A DNA stretch of 64,000 nt from Beijerinckia mobilis (GTDB taxonomy: Bacteria > Pseudomonadota > Alphaproteobacteria > Rhizobiales > Beijerinckiaceae), in the NCBI RefSeq assembly GCF_000745425.1, contig NZ_JQJH01000018.1, positions 1-64,000 of the forward strand. The letters are read 5' to 3'. The notes under the pieces are model-generated. The model saw only the letters and a list, made by a program, of their open reading frames with translations, had not been told where the DNA came from and ran no database searches. Each line of letters opens with the position of its first letter. Within the stretch, counting starts at the first letter, position 1. Of the stretch, positions 9,163 to 17,291 are shown piece after piece. Both the position numbers and the translations under genes were made by a program.

Positions 9163-10513
9163 GCATCGTCCGGGAATAACTGAATCGATTGAGGAGGGGT
9201 TTTCCCGCTTAAGAGGATTCCCAGCGGGTTCGCAAGGCTGTAGCCTTTCCCAATGATCGATGAATCCGCCATCCGGCTGCGTTTTGAAGCGCTCGCCCCC
9301 GTTCTTGATGAACAGGGCCGGCGGCGTTTTGCGGCAACGGAGGCAACGGCGGCTGGACGCGGCGGAATTGCTGCCGTGTCACGTGCCACGGGCATCGCCT
9401 GCAGCACCATCGGTCGGGGGCTCGTCGAATTGCGCGCCGGCAGTGAGTTCCCTCCGGCGCGGCTACGCCAACCGGGCGCTGGCCGCAAGCCGCTCAGAGA
9501 GACCGACGCGTATCTCCTCGAAGATCTGCGATCCTTGGTCGAACCGCAAACGCGAGGAGATCCGCAATCACCCCTTTTGTGGACGTGCAAGAGCTTGCGC
9601 AAGCGCAGCCAAGGGCTGTGCGAGATGGGCCATAAGATCGGCCGCCGCACCGTCGTCGGCGAACTGCTGCATGAACTCAGCTATCGTTTGCAGTCCAATC
9701 GCAAAACGCGGGAAGGATCGAGCCACCCGGATCGTGATGCTCAGTTCCATGACATCAACGATCGGGTGAAGGAGGCGCTGGCCACAGGCGTCCCGGCGAT
9801 CTCGGTCGATACCAAGAAGAAGGAACTCGTCGGCAATTTCAAGAACGCCGGACGTGAATGGCGACCCCAAGGCCCTCCCGAGGAAGTTCGCGTCCATGAC
9901 TTCGTCATTCCCGAACTCGGACGGGCCGTGCTGGAGCCTGCCCTCGGGCTTGACCCGAGGGGTGTCTATGACATTGCCGGCAATAAGGGCTGGGTCAGCG
10001 TAGGGATTGATCACGACACCGCGGCTTTTGCGGTCAATGCCATCCGCAGATGGTGGAAACTCATGGGCGAGGAACGTTATTGGGATGCTTCAAGCCTATT
10101 GATCACGGCCGATGGCGGCGGCAGCAACGGCTCGCGCGTGCGATTGTGGAAACTCGAATTGCAAAAGCTTGCCGATGAGTTTGGTATACCGATCACAATA
10201 TGCCATCTGCCGCCCGGCACGAGCAAATGGAACAAGACCGAACACCGTCTGTTCTCGTTCATCACCGGCAATTGGCGGGGCAAACCGCTTATCAGCCATC
10301 AGGTCATCGTGCAATTGATCGCCGCCACGACAACAAAGGCTGGTTTGACGGGTGCGCTGCGAACTCGATCCGCACCCCTATCCAGCTGGCATCAAGGTCT
10401 CAGATGCCGAACTCAAGACTGTCAATCTCATTCGCCACGACTTTCACGGCGATTGGAATTATACAATCCGACCAAACCCACCCATACCAAAGTAATAATT
10501 TACGGACAGTGCC
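9162..10513 (+). mobile_element. ISAzo13-family insertion sequence
   Basis: Bounded by imperfect terminal inverted repeats. The left end begins GGCATCGTCCGGGAATAAC at 9162. The right end, read on the other strand from 10513, begins GGCACTGTCCGTAAATTAT. By eye about 15 of the first 22 positions agree. A TTA direct repeat flanks the two ends (9159-9161 and 10514-10516), consistent with a short target duplication. The left flank is IS630 sequence and the right flank is group II intron sequence, so the target was already a chimeric junction. Its single gene is frameshifted, so the copy is probably dead. Confidence 0.75.
9253..10495 (+). pseudogene. ISAzo13-family transposase, frameshifted near the C-terminus
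   Basis: The first ~366 codons encode a typical ISAzo13 transposase: GRRRFAATEATAAGRGGIAAVSRATG, AISVDTKKKELVGNFKN (catalytic Asp), LLITADGGGSNGSR (second Asp) and LPPGTSKWNKTEHRLFS (Glu). At about 10350 an extra G in ACGGGTGCG shifts the frame. Removing one G gives LTVRCELDPHPYPAG and then the family's normal end (HDFHGDWNYTIRP, stop at 10493-10495). The unshifted frame instead runs into unrelated residues and past the inverted repeat to 10572. This is most simply a disabling one-base insertion; no classic slippery heptamer is present. Confidence 0.8.
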
Positions 10514-10712
10514 TTAGCCTTGCGGCTTGCCGTACGCGTTCCAGCGCCTGTGACACGCTTGCCCGGTCCTGAGCCCGGCGCGCGCTTTGCTGGTCCGCGT
10601 TCCCCTTGGTCCCGGTCCTTGGCTCCACCAGCTCCGCTACCAGTTGCCTAGTTTTGTTCACCGGCTTCCCAGCTACTTTGACTGAGGCAGACTTCTCGGG
10701 ATCGTGCATCAT
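10500..10712 (-). pseudogene. group II intron reverse transcriptase/maturase, N-terminal remnant
   Basis: 70 codons starting MMHDPEKSASVKVAGKP and including KGNADQQSARRAQDR and SQALERVRQAAR, the usual N-terminal lead of this class of intron-encoded reverse transcriptase. The match ends at RQAAR, exactly where ISAzo13 sequence begins; the last few codons and the stop come from the IS inverted repeat. No reverse-transcriptase catalytic motif (YADD) remains. Confidence 0.75.
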
Positions 10713-11069
10713 CGGCTACGGTTCCTCACCTTCCCGATGCGGGCCTGCGGCGTTCCCCCGCAGGTCAATCCCGAGATCTCCCGGTTCCCGTGCAAAGAGC
10801 GTCCACATATGCCAGGGTCTTTGACCACGCCGGGCCAGACAGCAGCTCGCGATAGCGCCTCTGCCCATATTGCCTTCCGCCGATGTGACAGCGTCAGCAC
10901 CCAGAATTATTAAACTTTCGCGGCTCCATGGCTGGCCTATGCGCTCCCCTGCCGACGCTTCGTCCTTGGCCTCACGGCCAAAAACGCACGGCTCGGGGCC
11001 GACGTGAATCGCTACTCCTTCATCGTAGTGGACTTTCACCACATACTCCTTGCCAGTCTCCCGGCGCAC
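10514..11069 (-). mobile_element. group II intron, 5' part only
   Basis: On the minus strand the segment starts with the intron 5' motif GTGCGCC at 11069. It continues with the conserved early domain I text GGTGAAAGTCCACTACG, then GAAGGAGTAGCGATTCAC, and leads into the start of a reverse-transcriptase ORF at 10712. The catalytic domains V and VI and most of the ORF are missing, because the ISAzo13 right end abuts at 10513. The exon side of the 5' junction is ISAs1-type transposase sequence. The intron cannot splice on its own. Confidence 0.75.
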
Positions 11070-11077
11070 CACATCGT

Positions 11078-11314
11078 TTAGGACACCCTCTGCGCCGGCG
11101 TTCCGTTGGCGAACGGCCGGAAGTGGCTCAACAGATCGAGCTTCTTCTCACCAAAACGAGCGATGTCGGTGAAGGCTTCGGCTTCCACCGACATCGCGAG
11201 CAGGCACAAAAGCAGGATCTCATCGAGCGGATAAATCACCTTGCCTGCCTGCGATGGTCCGGCATACCTATGAAATATTGGAGGAAAACCGTCGTCTTGG
11301 CCAGCGCCGTACAA
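11078..11314 (-). pseudogene. ISAs1-family transposase, N-terminal fragment
   Basis: 78 codons containing the N-terminal signature of ISAs1 transposases: QAGKVIYPLDEILLLCLLA, then a variant of the FVEIALWG block and a FRPFANGTPAQ segment. Family similarity stops after GTPA, and the group II intron 5' boundary follows at about 11069. The remaining ~300 residues of the normal protein are absent. Confidence 0.65.
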
Positions 11315-11543
11315 GCGGTTCCACTCTCGTCCACCGCCCCATCCTTCGTCCCGAATCAGAGGATGGACACAGATTCAGCTCAAATCCCTTTTGTCACCTG
11401 GTTCTTCACCCGATTGCCCTGACCATTCATCCTCTATTACTTTTCAAGTTAAGCATTCTCGGAGTAATGGCGATCTTTCCGCAATGGTTTGCTCATCGCG
11501 ATGTTTGAGAAGAGCAGCTTCCGCAAATGGTTTTTGGATTTTC

Positions 11544-11975
11544 CTATTCGGGCTCATTCGGAGTTTGCGATTGAACGGAGCGCACTTCGATTATTGAAAG
11601 CGTTCGACCGGGAATAGGTGACGGCAATGCGGGACGCACGGCCGCGTTGGGCTGAGGATTCGGTGACGTCTGAGATGGATAGCGCTTTCTGGCCGAGATT
11701 CCCGTTGCCGCGAAGCGTTTGTCATCCTCGATGTCGCGGCAGACACGCAGCCACATGCGCCGAAGAGGTTTCGCCGAAAGCTTCTGTCCCCGGGCTCCCA
11801 CGATACCTTCATCCGTCAACGCCTGGGCAACCACTCTCCAGGCCGGCTGATATTTTTTGATGGCCTCGCTGAGAGGCTCGTGATGCTCGCGCAGCCAACG
11901 ATAAGTGTCGGAGCAGCGACCGAAGCTCTTCTCTCGGAGGCGAGCCAGAAAAATGGTGATGGAATCTTTGCTCAT
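11544..11975 (-). CDS. hypothetical protein of mobile-element type
   Basis: Protein of 143 residues. The N-terminal ~85 residues form a compact basic helical region (RCSDTYRWLREHHEPLSEAI, then WRVVAQALTDEGIVGARGQ and MWLRVCRDI). It resembles small proteins seen beside mobilisation and plasmid genes, possibly a winged-helix-like DNA-binding fold. The C-terminus is Pro/Ser/Gln-rich and probably disordered. The ATG at 11975 is chosen so that the protein starts MSKDSITIFLARL; a GTG at 12047 is an alternative, and neither has a strong ribosome site. It lies between the IS graveyard and tRNA-Met, so it is probably a leftover of an integrated element. Function not assigned. Confidence 0.45.
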   Translation of the reverse strand: MSKDSITIFLARLREKSFGRCSDTYRWLREHHEPLSEAIKKYQPAWRVVAQALTDEGIVGARGQKLSAKPLRRMWLRVCRDIEDDKRFAATGISARKRYPSQTSPNPQPNAAVRPALPSPIPGRTLSIIEVRSVQSQTPNEPE

Positions 11976-12731
11976 GGAAGAATCGTGGCATGGGTTCGCG
12001 ATAAAAGGGACACCTAAACAAATCACATTCCCGTGAAAATCCGACACGCACGGGAACCATCATGGGCACATGTTAGAGCGATCTTGGAACCATGTTGGGG
12101 ACGCCTCGAGGACGTGTCACATCCATGTGGGAACCATGTCGAGGACGTCACGGGACCATCAAAAAGCATAAAATTGGGGTACACACCAATGCACCCCTGG
12201 TGCGGGTTCCGGGCAGGCGGGAGAAGAGAAATGCTTTTGCGAGCAGTCAATGCAATGCCACAAATTTAGGCAAATGGAGAAAGAGGACACGGCGATCGTC
12301 ACGGTTGCAAAATAGTTTGGTGATTCGACCGCTGTTTGGCACGTATCAGATAAGGCTGTCCCAAACCCTCGCCCGGCGCCGTGCAAGGTCAGTTGGCCTT
12401 ACTTGATCAGTGACTCCCGTGACCTTTATGGGACGTCGGCTCCCGCTGCTCAGCTTTACCGCTTGGGACACCATGATCCGGAAGGTCGAGACGTCGAGGG
12501 CCACGCCATTGCCTCATCCATTTTCGTCTGTTTGCCGACGGAAGGTCCGGTCTTCCTAAATGGCCGAGCCACCATTGCGAGCCACAGCAATCTCAGCAGT
12601 GTCCTGCGATGTTCTGATTCAAGCAGGATCGTCAGAACTTGTTTCATGTCGCAAACCATGTCGCGTCGAGGAGCCGCGACAAATTAAAAACCATTTAAAA
12701 TCAATTGTAACATACCGAACCATTTGCGACA
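11976..12731. other. gene-poor stretch beside tRNA-Met
   Basis: About 750 bases without a supportable gene. It contains the short repeat cluster at 12053-12157 and otherwise scattered short ORFs with no recognisable product. The stretch between that cluster and the tRNA terminator shows nothing identifiable. It looks like decayed mobile-element DNA. Confidence 0.5.
12053..12157. repeat. imperfect GGAACCATG/TCGAGGACGT repeats
   Basis: GGAACCAT occurs at 12053, 12086 and 12130, with a shortened GGACCAT at about 12151. TCGAGGACGT occurs twice (about 12106 and 12138), once after each of the second and third copies. The spacing is irregular (33 and 44 bases). The pattern recalls degenerate iterons or an operator array just upstream of the small gene at 11544-11975, but no replication gene is present. 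Confidence 0.45.
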
Positions 12732-12733
12732 TG

Positions 12734-12756
12734 AAAAAGCCGCCAAGAGGCGGCTT
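12734..12756 (-). terminator. Rho-independent terminator of tRNA-Met
   Basis: On the minus strand an 8-bp perfect stem (AAGCCGCC with GGCGGCTT, 4-base loop) is followed by a T-run ending GCTTTTTCAT. It lies 28 bases beyond the tRNA 3' end and is correctly oriented for it. Confidence 0.85.
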
Positions 12757-12783
12757 AATCGGTAAATTCTTCTATGATTTCAA

Positions 12784-12860
12784 TGGTAGCGGAGGAGGGA
12801 CTCGAACCCCCGACACAAGGATTATGATTCCTCTGCTCTAGCCGGCTGAGCTACTCCGCC
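12784..12860 (-). tRNA. tRNA-Met (CAU anticodon)
   Basis: 77 nt including an encoded CCA. The acceptor stem GGCGGAG pairs with CTCCGCT (one G-U), the D stem is GCTC/GAGC, and the anticodon stem is GAGGA/TCCTT. The loop reads ATCATAA, giving anticodon CAT. The T arm holds GGGGG-TTCGAGT-CCCTC. The body resembles elongator tRNA-Met of alphaproteobacteria. Identity as tRNA-Ile with a modified CAU cannot be fully excluded from sequence, but the acceptor stem does not favour it. The DNA just past its 3' end is a mobile-element graveyard, a common situation at tRNA integration sites. Confidence 0.95.
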
Positions 12861-13212
12861 CCTGCTGCTCAAGGAGCCCGGTGATATAGGGCCCTGCCCT
12901 CCCGAGTGTCAAGAGGCTCCTCGCGCATCATGAAATGTTTCCCAATGGCTCTCTGAACAGCAATAAGTGGGATCAAACGGATGCCCTTTGCGCTGCAATT
13001 CAAGCCGAGCCGTCCCATCAGGCCAATGCCGCCCATAATCGCCGGGCCTCGTTACGCCGTGCGGGTAAATATTTCCTCTCTATGCTGTGAACGCCACCAC
13101 AACGGTCACGCATCTTGCTTTTCAAGATAAAACGATCAATTTCAGAAGAGTCGACGTCCGCACAGGCTGAGATGCTGAATATCCTCAGGCTGGGCTCAAC
13201 CGGATCAGGCAG
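12861..13212. other. intergenic region between tRNA-Met and the copper ATPase
   Basis: About 350 bases separating the divergent tRNA-Met and copper ATPase genes. Apart from the tRNA promoter nothing is identified. I looked for a CueR-type dyad near the ATPase start and did not find a convincing one. Confidence 0.5.
12883..12912 (-). promoter_or_regulatory. sigma70-type promoter of tRNA-Met
   Basis: On the minus strand a perfect -35 TTGACA (12907-12912) and a -10 TATATC (12883-12888) are separated by 18 bases. The expected start lies about 12-16 bases before the mature tRNA 5' end at 12860. Confidence 0.75.
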
Positions 13213-15810
13213 ATGGCAATAGCCCCTTCCACTCATCATTCCGATCCTTCACTCGGTCTTCGCATCAAGGGCATGCATTGCGCCTCCTGCGTCGGGCGCG
13301 TGGAAAGAGCCATCAAGGCGGTGCCGGGCGTCAATTCTGTCTCCGTCAATCTCGCGACGGAACGCGCGACGGTCGGCTTCTCCGAGGTCCCCAATCTCGC
13401 CAGTGTCGCCGCTGCCGTGAAGACGGCAGGCTATGAGCCTCTGACCGAGACTGCCGAATTCACAGTCGACAAACTGAATTGTGCCTCCTGCGTGAACCGG
13501 GCCGAAAAAGCCTTCAGGAGCCTTCCCGGAATCTTGGAAGCAAACGTCAATCTCGCCACCAAGACAGCGACTGTCACCTTCGCGACCGGCGAGACCGATA
13601 TCGCCGAAATCGAAGAGACGGTCACCAAAGCGGGCTATCCCACCCGAGAGCGCGGCGACGCCGACGAACAGCCAACGATCATCCAATCCAAAGAGGGCGC
13701 TCAGCATCAGCACAGAACCGAACCGGCATCGGAAACGCAGAATTTGTTCCGCGATTTCTTTGTCGCCGCTGTCCTGACCTTCCCGGTTTTGGTCCTGGAG
13801 ATGGGGTCCCATCTCAACCATGACTTCGCGCATTGGCTCGTGCAGACAATAGGGCTTTTCCCCCTGCATCTGCTTTCCTTTTGCCTTACTTTGCTCGTGC
13901 TCGCTTTTCCTGGACGGCGTTTCTTTACGCAGGGGCTGCCCAGCCTTTTGCGAGGCGCGCCGGATATGAACTCGCTCGTCGCGCTGGGCGCGGGTGCCGC
14001 CTTCGCTTATTCGAGCCTCGTCACCTTCCTCCCCAATTTATTTCCAGAAACCTCGCGGCAGGTCTATTTCGAATCCGCTGCCGTCATCGTCACCCTAATT
14101 CTGCTTGGCCGTGCACTCGAGGCGCGTGCGAGAGGCAAGACAGGCGCGGCGATCAAACACCTCCTCGGCCTCAAGGCGCGCGAGGCACGCGTGATTCTCA
14201 ATGGCCAGCCGGTCGATCTTCCAATCGAAAAGATCAAGGTCGCTGATGTCGTTCTGGTTCGCCCCGGAGAAAATGTTCCGCTCGACGGCATAGTCACCGA
14301 CGGTGCTTCCTTCGTGAATGAATCCATGCTGACGGGTGAGGCCGCACCCATCTATAAGACGAGCGGTGCCACTGTAGTCGGTGGAACACTCAATCTCGAT
14401 GGAAGTTTTCAATTCCGCGTGACGCATACAGGCAAAGAGACTGTCCTTGCCCAGATCATTCGGATGGTCGAACAGGCGCAAGGCGCTAAATTACCCATCC
14501 AGGCACTCGCGGACAAAATCACTGCTTGGTTCGTGCCGGCCGTTCTGGCTCTTGCGGCCCTGACATTCGTGACATGGATGTGGTTTGGCCCGCAACCGGC
14601 CTTGAACTTCGCCTTGATCCAGATGGTCAGTGTCCTGATCATCGCCTGCCCTTGTGCAATGGGCCTTGCGACGCCGGTATCAATCATGGTCGGCACCGGC
14701 CGCGCCGCCGAGCTTGGTATTCTTTTCCGCAAGGGCGCGGCGCTGCAGACGCTTGCGGAAGCCGATACGACCGCTTTCGATAAGACGGGGACGCTCACAC
14801 AAGGGCAACCGGCCCTGACCGATTTCATCTTGCAGCCGCCATTTACCCGCTCCGATGTTTTGCATCTGCTTGCAAGCCTCGAAGCCCATTCCGAGCACCC
14901 AATCGCCAAAGCGATAGTGAAGGCGGCTTCTGAAAATGGCCTGGCTCTCGATACCGCTGAAAAATTCCAGGCGCAGGCAGGTTTCGGGGTTGAAGGTGAA
15001 GTCGCTGGTCATCGCATTCTCATTGGTGCCGGCCGCTATCTCGAAAAGCATGGGATCGACGTCACACCATTCGACAAAGAAGCCAAGGCACTGGCTATGG
15101 AAGCGAAATCTTCTCTATATGCCGGTATTGATGGTCAACTTGCCGCCCTTCTCGCCATCGCCGACCCTATCGCCGATGGTGCAGCCGAAACAATCGTTCG
15201 CCTGCGAAAGGATCACCGAAAAACGATCATGGTGACAGGCGATCGGCGTGAAACTGCCGAAGCGATCGCCAAAAAGCTTGGAATTGATGATGTCGTCGCC
15301 GAAACCTTGCCGCAAGGCAAACGCGATGTCATTGCTGATCTCCGTCAATCCGGCCATAAGGTCGCTTTCATAGGCGACGGCATCAATGATGCACCGGCAC
15401 TAGCTGAAGCCGATGTCGGCGTCGCCATTGGATCCGGCACGGATATAGCGATCGAGTCCGCAGATGTGGTTTTAATCAGTCATAGACTCACCAGCGTCGC
15501 CGATGCGCTTGCGATCAGCCGGGCAACGATGCGTAATATACGGCAGAATCTCTTCTGGGCCTTTGCCTATAATGTCATCCTGATCCCGGTCGCTGCGGGC
15601 CTTTTCTATGCTCCATTCAAATTGCTTCTCTCGCCGATGTTGGCGGCGGGAGCAATGGCGTTCTCTTCGGTTTTCGTGGTGACAAATGCCTTGCGCTTGC
15701 GCCGCTTTTCTCCAGCGGCAGTATTGCCTGCCTCGGCTGGGAGCGCGATTCATGACCAGACTTCCGGTGCCAGCCCGACCAGCATCCAGAATGAGCAGCC
15801 CATCTCTTGA
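13213..15810 (+). CDS. copA: copper-translocating P1B-type ATPase
   Basis: Inner-membrane pump of 865 residues that exports Cu(I) at the cost of ATP. Two N-terminal heavy-metal-associated domains carry metal-binding CxxC motifs (C23-C26 in GMHCASC and C90-C93 in LNCASC). The channel has the CPC motif (C479-P480-C481 in IIACPCAMGLATP), which marks a copper/silver specificity class. The actuator TGEA (MLTGEAAPI), the phosphorylation site D523 (FDKTGTLTQG), the SEHPIAKAI motif and the hinge GDGINDAPALAEAD are all present, so all catalytic parts are intact. The length is normal for a two-HMA CopA. It stands alone, without an adjacent cueR or copZ gene. A weak AGG precedes the ATG. Family assignment is firm; the symbol follows the family. 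Confidence 0.95.
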   Translation: MAIAPSTHHSDPSLGLRIKGMHCASCVGRVERAIKAVPGVNSVSVNLATERATVGFSEVPNLASVAAAVKTAGYEPLTETAEFTVDKLNCASCVNRAEKAFRSLPGILEANVNLATKTATVTFATGETDIAEIEETVTKAGYPTRERGDADEQPTIIQSKEGAQHQHRTEPASETQNLFRDFFVAAVLTFPVLVLEMGSHLNHDFAHWLVQTIGLFPLHLLSFCLTLLVLAFPGRRFFTQGLPSLLRGAPDMNSLVALGAGAAFAYSSLVTFLPNLFPETSRQVYFESAAVIVTLILLGRALEARARGKTGAAIKHLLGLKAREARVILNGQPVDLPIEKIKVADVVLVRPGENVPLDGIVTDGASFVNESMLTGEAAPIYKTSGATVVGGTLNLDGSFQFRVTHTGKETVLAQIIRMVEQAQGAKLPIQALADKITAWFVPAVLALAALTFVTWMWFGPQPALNFALIQMVSVLIIACPCAMGLATPVSIMVGTGRAAELGILFRKGAALQTLAEADTTAFDKTGTLTQGQPALTDFILQPPFTRSDVLHLLASLEAHSEHPIAKAIVKAASENGLALDTAEKFQAQAGFGVEGEVAGHRILIGAGRYLEKHGIDVTPFDKEAKALAMEAKSSLYAGIDGQLAALLAIADPIADGAAETIVRLRKDHRKTIMVTGDRRETAEAIAKKLGIDDVVAETLPQGKRDVIADLRQSGHKVAFIGDGINDAPALAEADVGVAIGSGTDIAIESADVVLISHRLTSVADALAISRATMRNIRQNLFWAFAYNVILIPVAAGLFYAPFKLLLSPMLAAGAMAFSSVFVVTNALRLRRFSPAAVLPASAGSAIHDQTSGASPTSIQNEQPIS

Positions 15811-16068
15811 TATTTTGCGCGATCACCCCGATTGGCTAATAAGCCTATCCACATGAATAGACGATCAAAACTGTAGAAGGCTGGGCCTCAAATTTCGGTT
15901 TTATGCGGGGGGATTCGCCTTACCGCGAACTCGTCATCAAACTCTTCTCCGCCCTCGGCAAGCTCTCGCATGCGTTAACATGCTTCTATCTGAGCACGCC
16001 TCCCTCCAAAAATGTCCGGAAACAGATCATGAAAAATGGCTGTATCCGGTCAATATGATCGAGATCGT

Positions 16069-16620
16069 TTACAGATCTTTCAAGAAGCCCGCGAAACGCA
16101 TCAGACCTTCCGGCCAGGGCCCATGGCCGCTTTCCACATTGATATGCCCAGACATACCGGCATCAGCAAAGGCAGCACCAAGCTTCGATGCAAGCATTTC
16201 GCTCTCTTCGAAGGTTGCATAGGGATCGTTACGACTCGCGATCACCACTGCCGGAAATGGTAAAGGAGTCTCGATCTCCTGAGCGAATGCAGAATCGATC
16301 GCGGCAACATCCCGTATGATTGCCAAAGATGGCGGGGCGACGAGAAATGCTCCCCTGACCTTGGTGACATCGATCAGCGGCACGGCATGAATGACAGCGA
16401 GGACACCAAGGCTATGCGCCACGAAAATGACCGGCATTTCCGCTTGCGCGACATCTGCGGCGAGACGCCGCGTCCAGGCCTCACGCGAGGGGTTCAACCA
16501 ATCTTCCTGGACAATGCGACGCGCAGTCGGCAATTTCTCGTTCCACCGGCTTTGCCAATGGTCATCGCCCGACCCTCCCAGGCCCGGTACGATTAGAATC
16601 TCCGCTTCCGAAGTCCGCAT
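16069..16620 (-). CDS. RBBP9/YdeN-type alpha/beta hydrolase
   Basis: Small serine hydrolase of 183 residues, probably cytoplasmic. The opening ILIVPGLGGSGDDHWQSRW is characteristic of the RBBP9/YdeN family. The triad is visible as S70 in FVAHSLG, D132 in SRNDPYA and H166 in SGHGPWPEG. The natural substrate is not known for most members. It starts 8 bp after the ferritin-like gene on the same strand, so the two are probably co-transcribed. The start codon lacks a good ribosome site, which fits coupling to the gene upstream. Confidence 0.85.
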   Translation of the reverse strand: MRTSEAEILIVPGLGGSGDDHWQSRWNEKLPTARRIVQEDWLNPSREAWTRRLAADVAQAEMPVIFVAHSLGVLAVIHAVPLIDVTKVRGAFLVAPPSLAIIRDVAAIDSAFAQEIETPLPFPAVVIASRNDPYATFEESEMLASKLGAAFADAGMSGHINVESGHGPWPEGLMRFAGFLKDL

Positions 16621-16628
16621 CGGAGGGC

Positions 16629-17258
16629 TCAGGCTGCCGCGGCGGCGGGTTGAAGAGCCTCTGCGAGGTGGCCGAGGAAGATCGAATAAATCGCCTCTTC
16701 CTGCGGCTGCAACAAGTCCGCCCGTTCCTTAAACTGGCGATCTTTCGATGTCATCGCGGCTTCGACATCCTGGAGATGCCGCCCTTCTTCCATCAAGAGT
16801 CCTTCCAGTTTCGCCACAATATCCTTCTGCGGCAACAGCGCCTTATAGACATTATAGACTTCCAGCGCGCGCTTTTCGATCAACCATGTCACGTAAAGGT
16901 AAGTGAGGCGGCTCCGATCCGTATCAGGCAACGCAGCAAACTGCGCCTCGCAGGTCTTGTCCAACGTCTGGATATAAGTTTCCGCCGCCTCCGGACAAAT
17001 CATGGTTTCCGGCGCATAGCTGTCGAAATCAGAACCACCAAGTTTCATCGCGAGTTTCTTGAGCCCCAGCGCATGGCGTCCTTCTTCCATCGCATGGGAT
17101 AGGATCTGCGCGGTCATCTGCTCAGCGAGCTGGCTTTTCACGATTTTGCGAAAGCCGATATATTCCATGAAGGAGAATGTATTCAGCCAGCGTGCATGTA
17201 AACGGGCGTCGGCGACGATCTTCATGACCAGAGTTTCGAGCTGAACCGGTTCCGACAT
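16629..17258 (-). CDS. ferritin-like (diiron four-helix) domain protein
   Basis: All-alpha protein of 209 residues. Two EExRH motifs (HAMEEGRHALGLKK near residue 60 and LLMEEGRHLQDVE near residue 160) are spaced as in ferritin-like diiron proteins, so it probably binds two metal ions. The specific reaction is not evident; oxygenase, oxidase or storage roles are all possible. GGGGAG lies eight bases before the ATG. It is transcribed from just downstream of purB (33-bp gap) into the RBBP9-type gene, so the three may form one operon. The Ala-rich C-terminal tail is probably unstructured. Confidence 0.7.
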   Translation of the reverse strand: MSEPVQLETLVMKIVADARLHARWLNTFSFMEYIGFRKIVKSQLAEQMTAQILSHAMEEGRHALGLKKLAMKLGGSDFDSYAPETMICPEAAETYIQTLDKTCEAQFAALPDTDRSRLTYLYVTWLIEKRALEVYNVYKALLPQKDIVAKLEGLLMEEGRHLQDVEAAMTSKDRQFKERADLLQPQEEAIYSIFLGHLAEALQPAAAAA

Positions 17259-17291
17259 CGCGATCTCCCCTAGAATATTGATCCAATAAAT

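Noticed and set aside
12403-12687. 94-codon open frame near tRNA-Met
   Set aside because: No recognisable protein features or ribosome site in decayed DNA.
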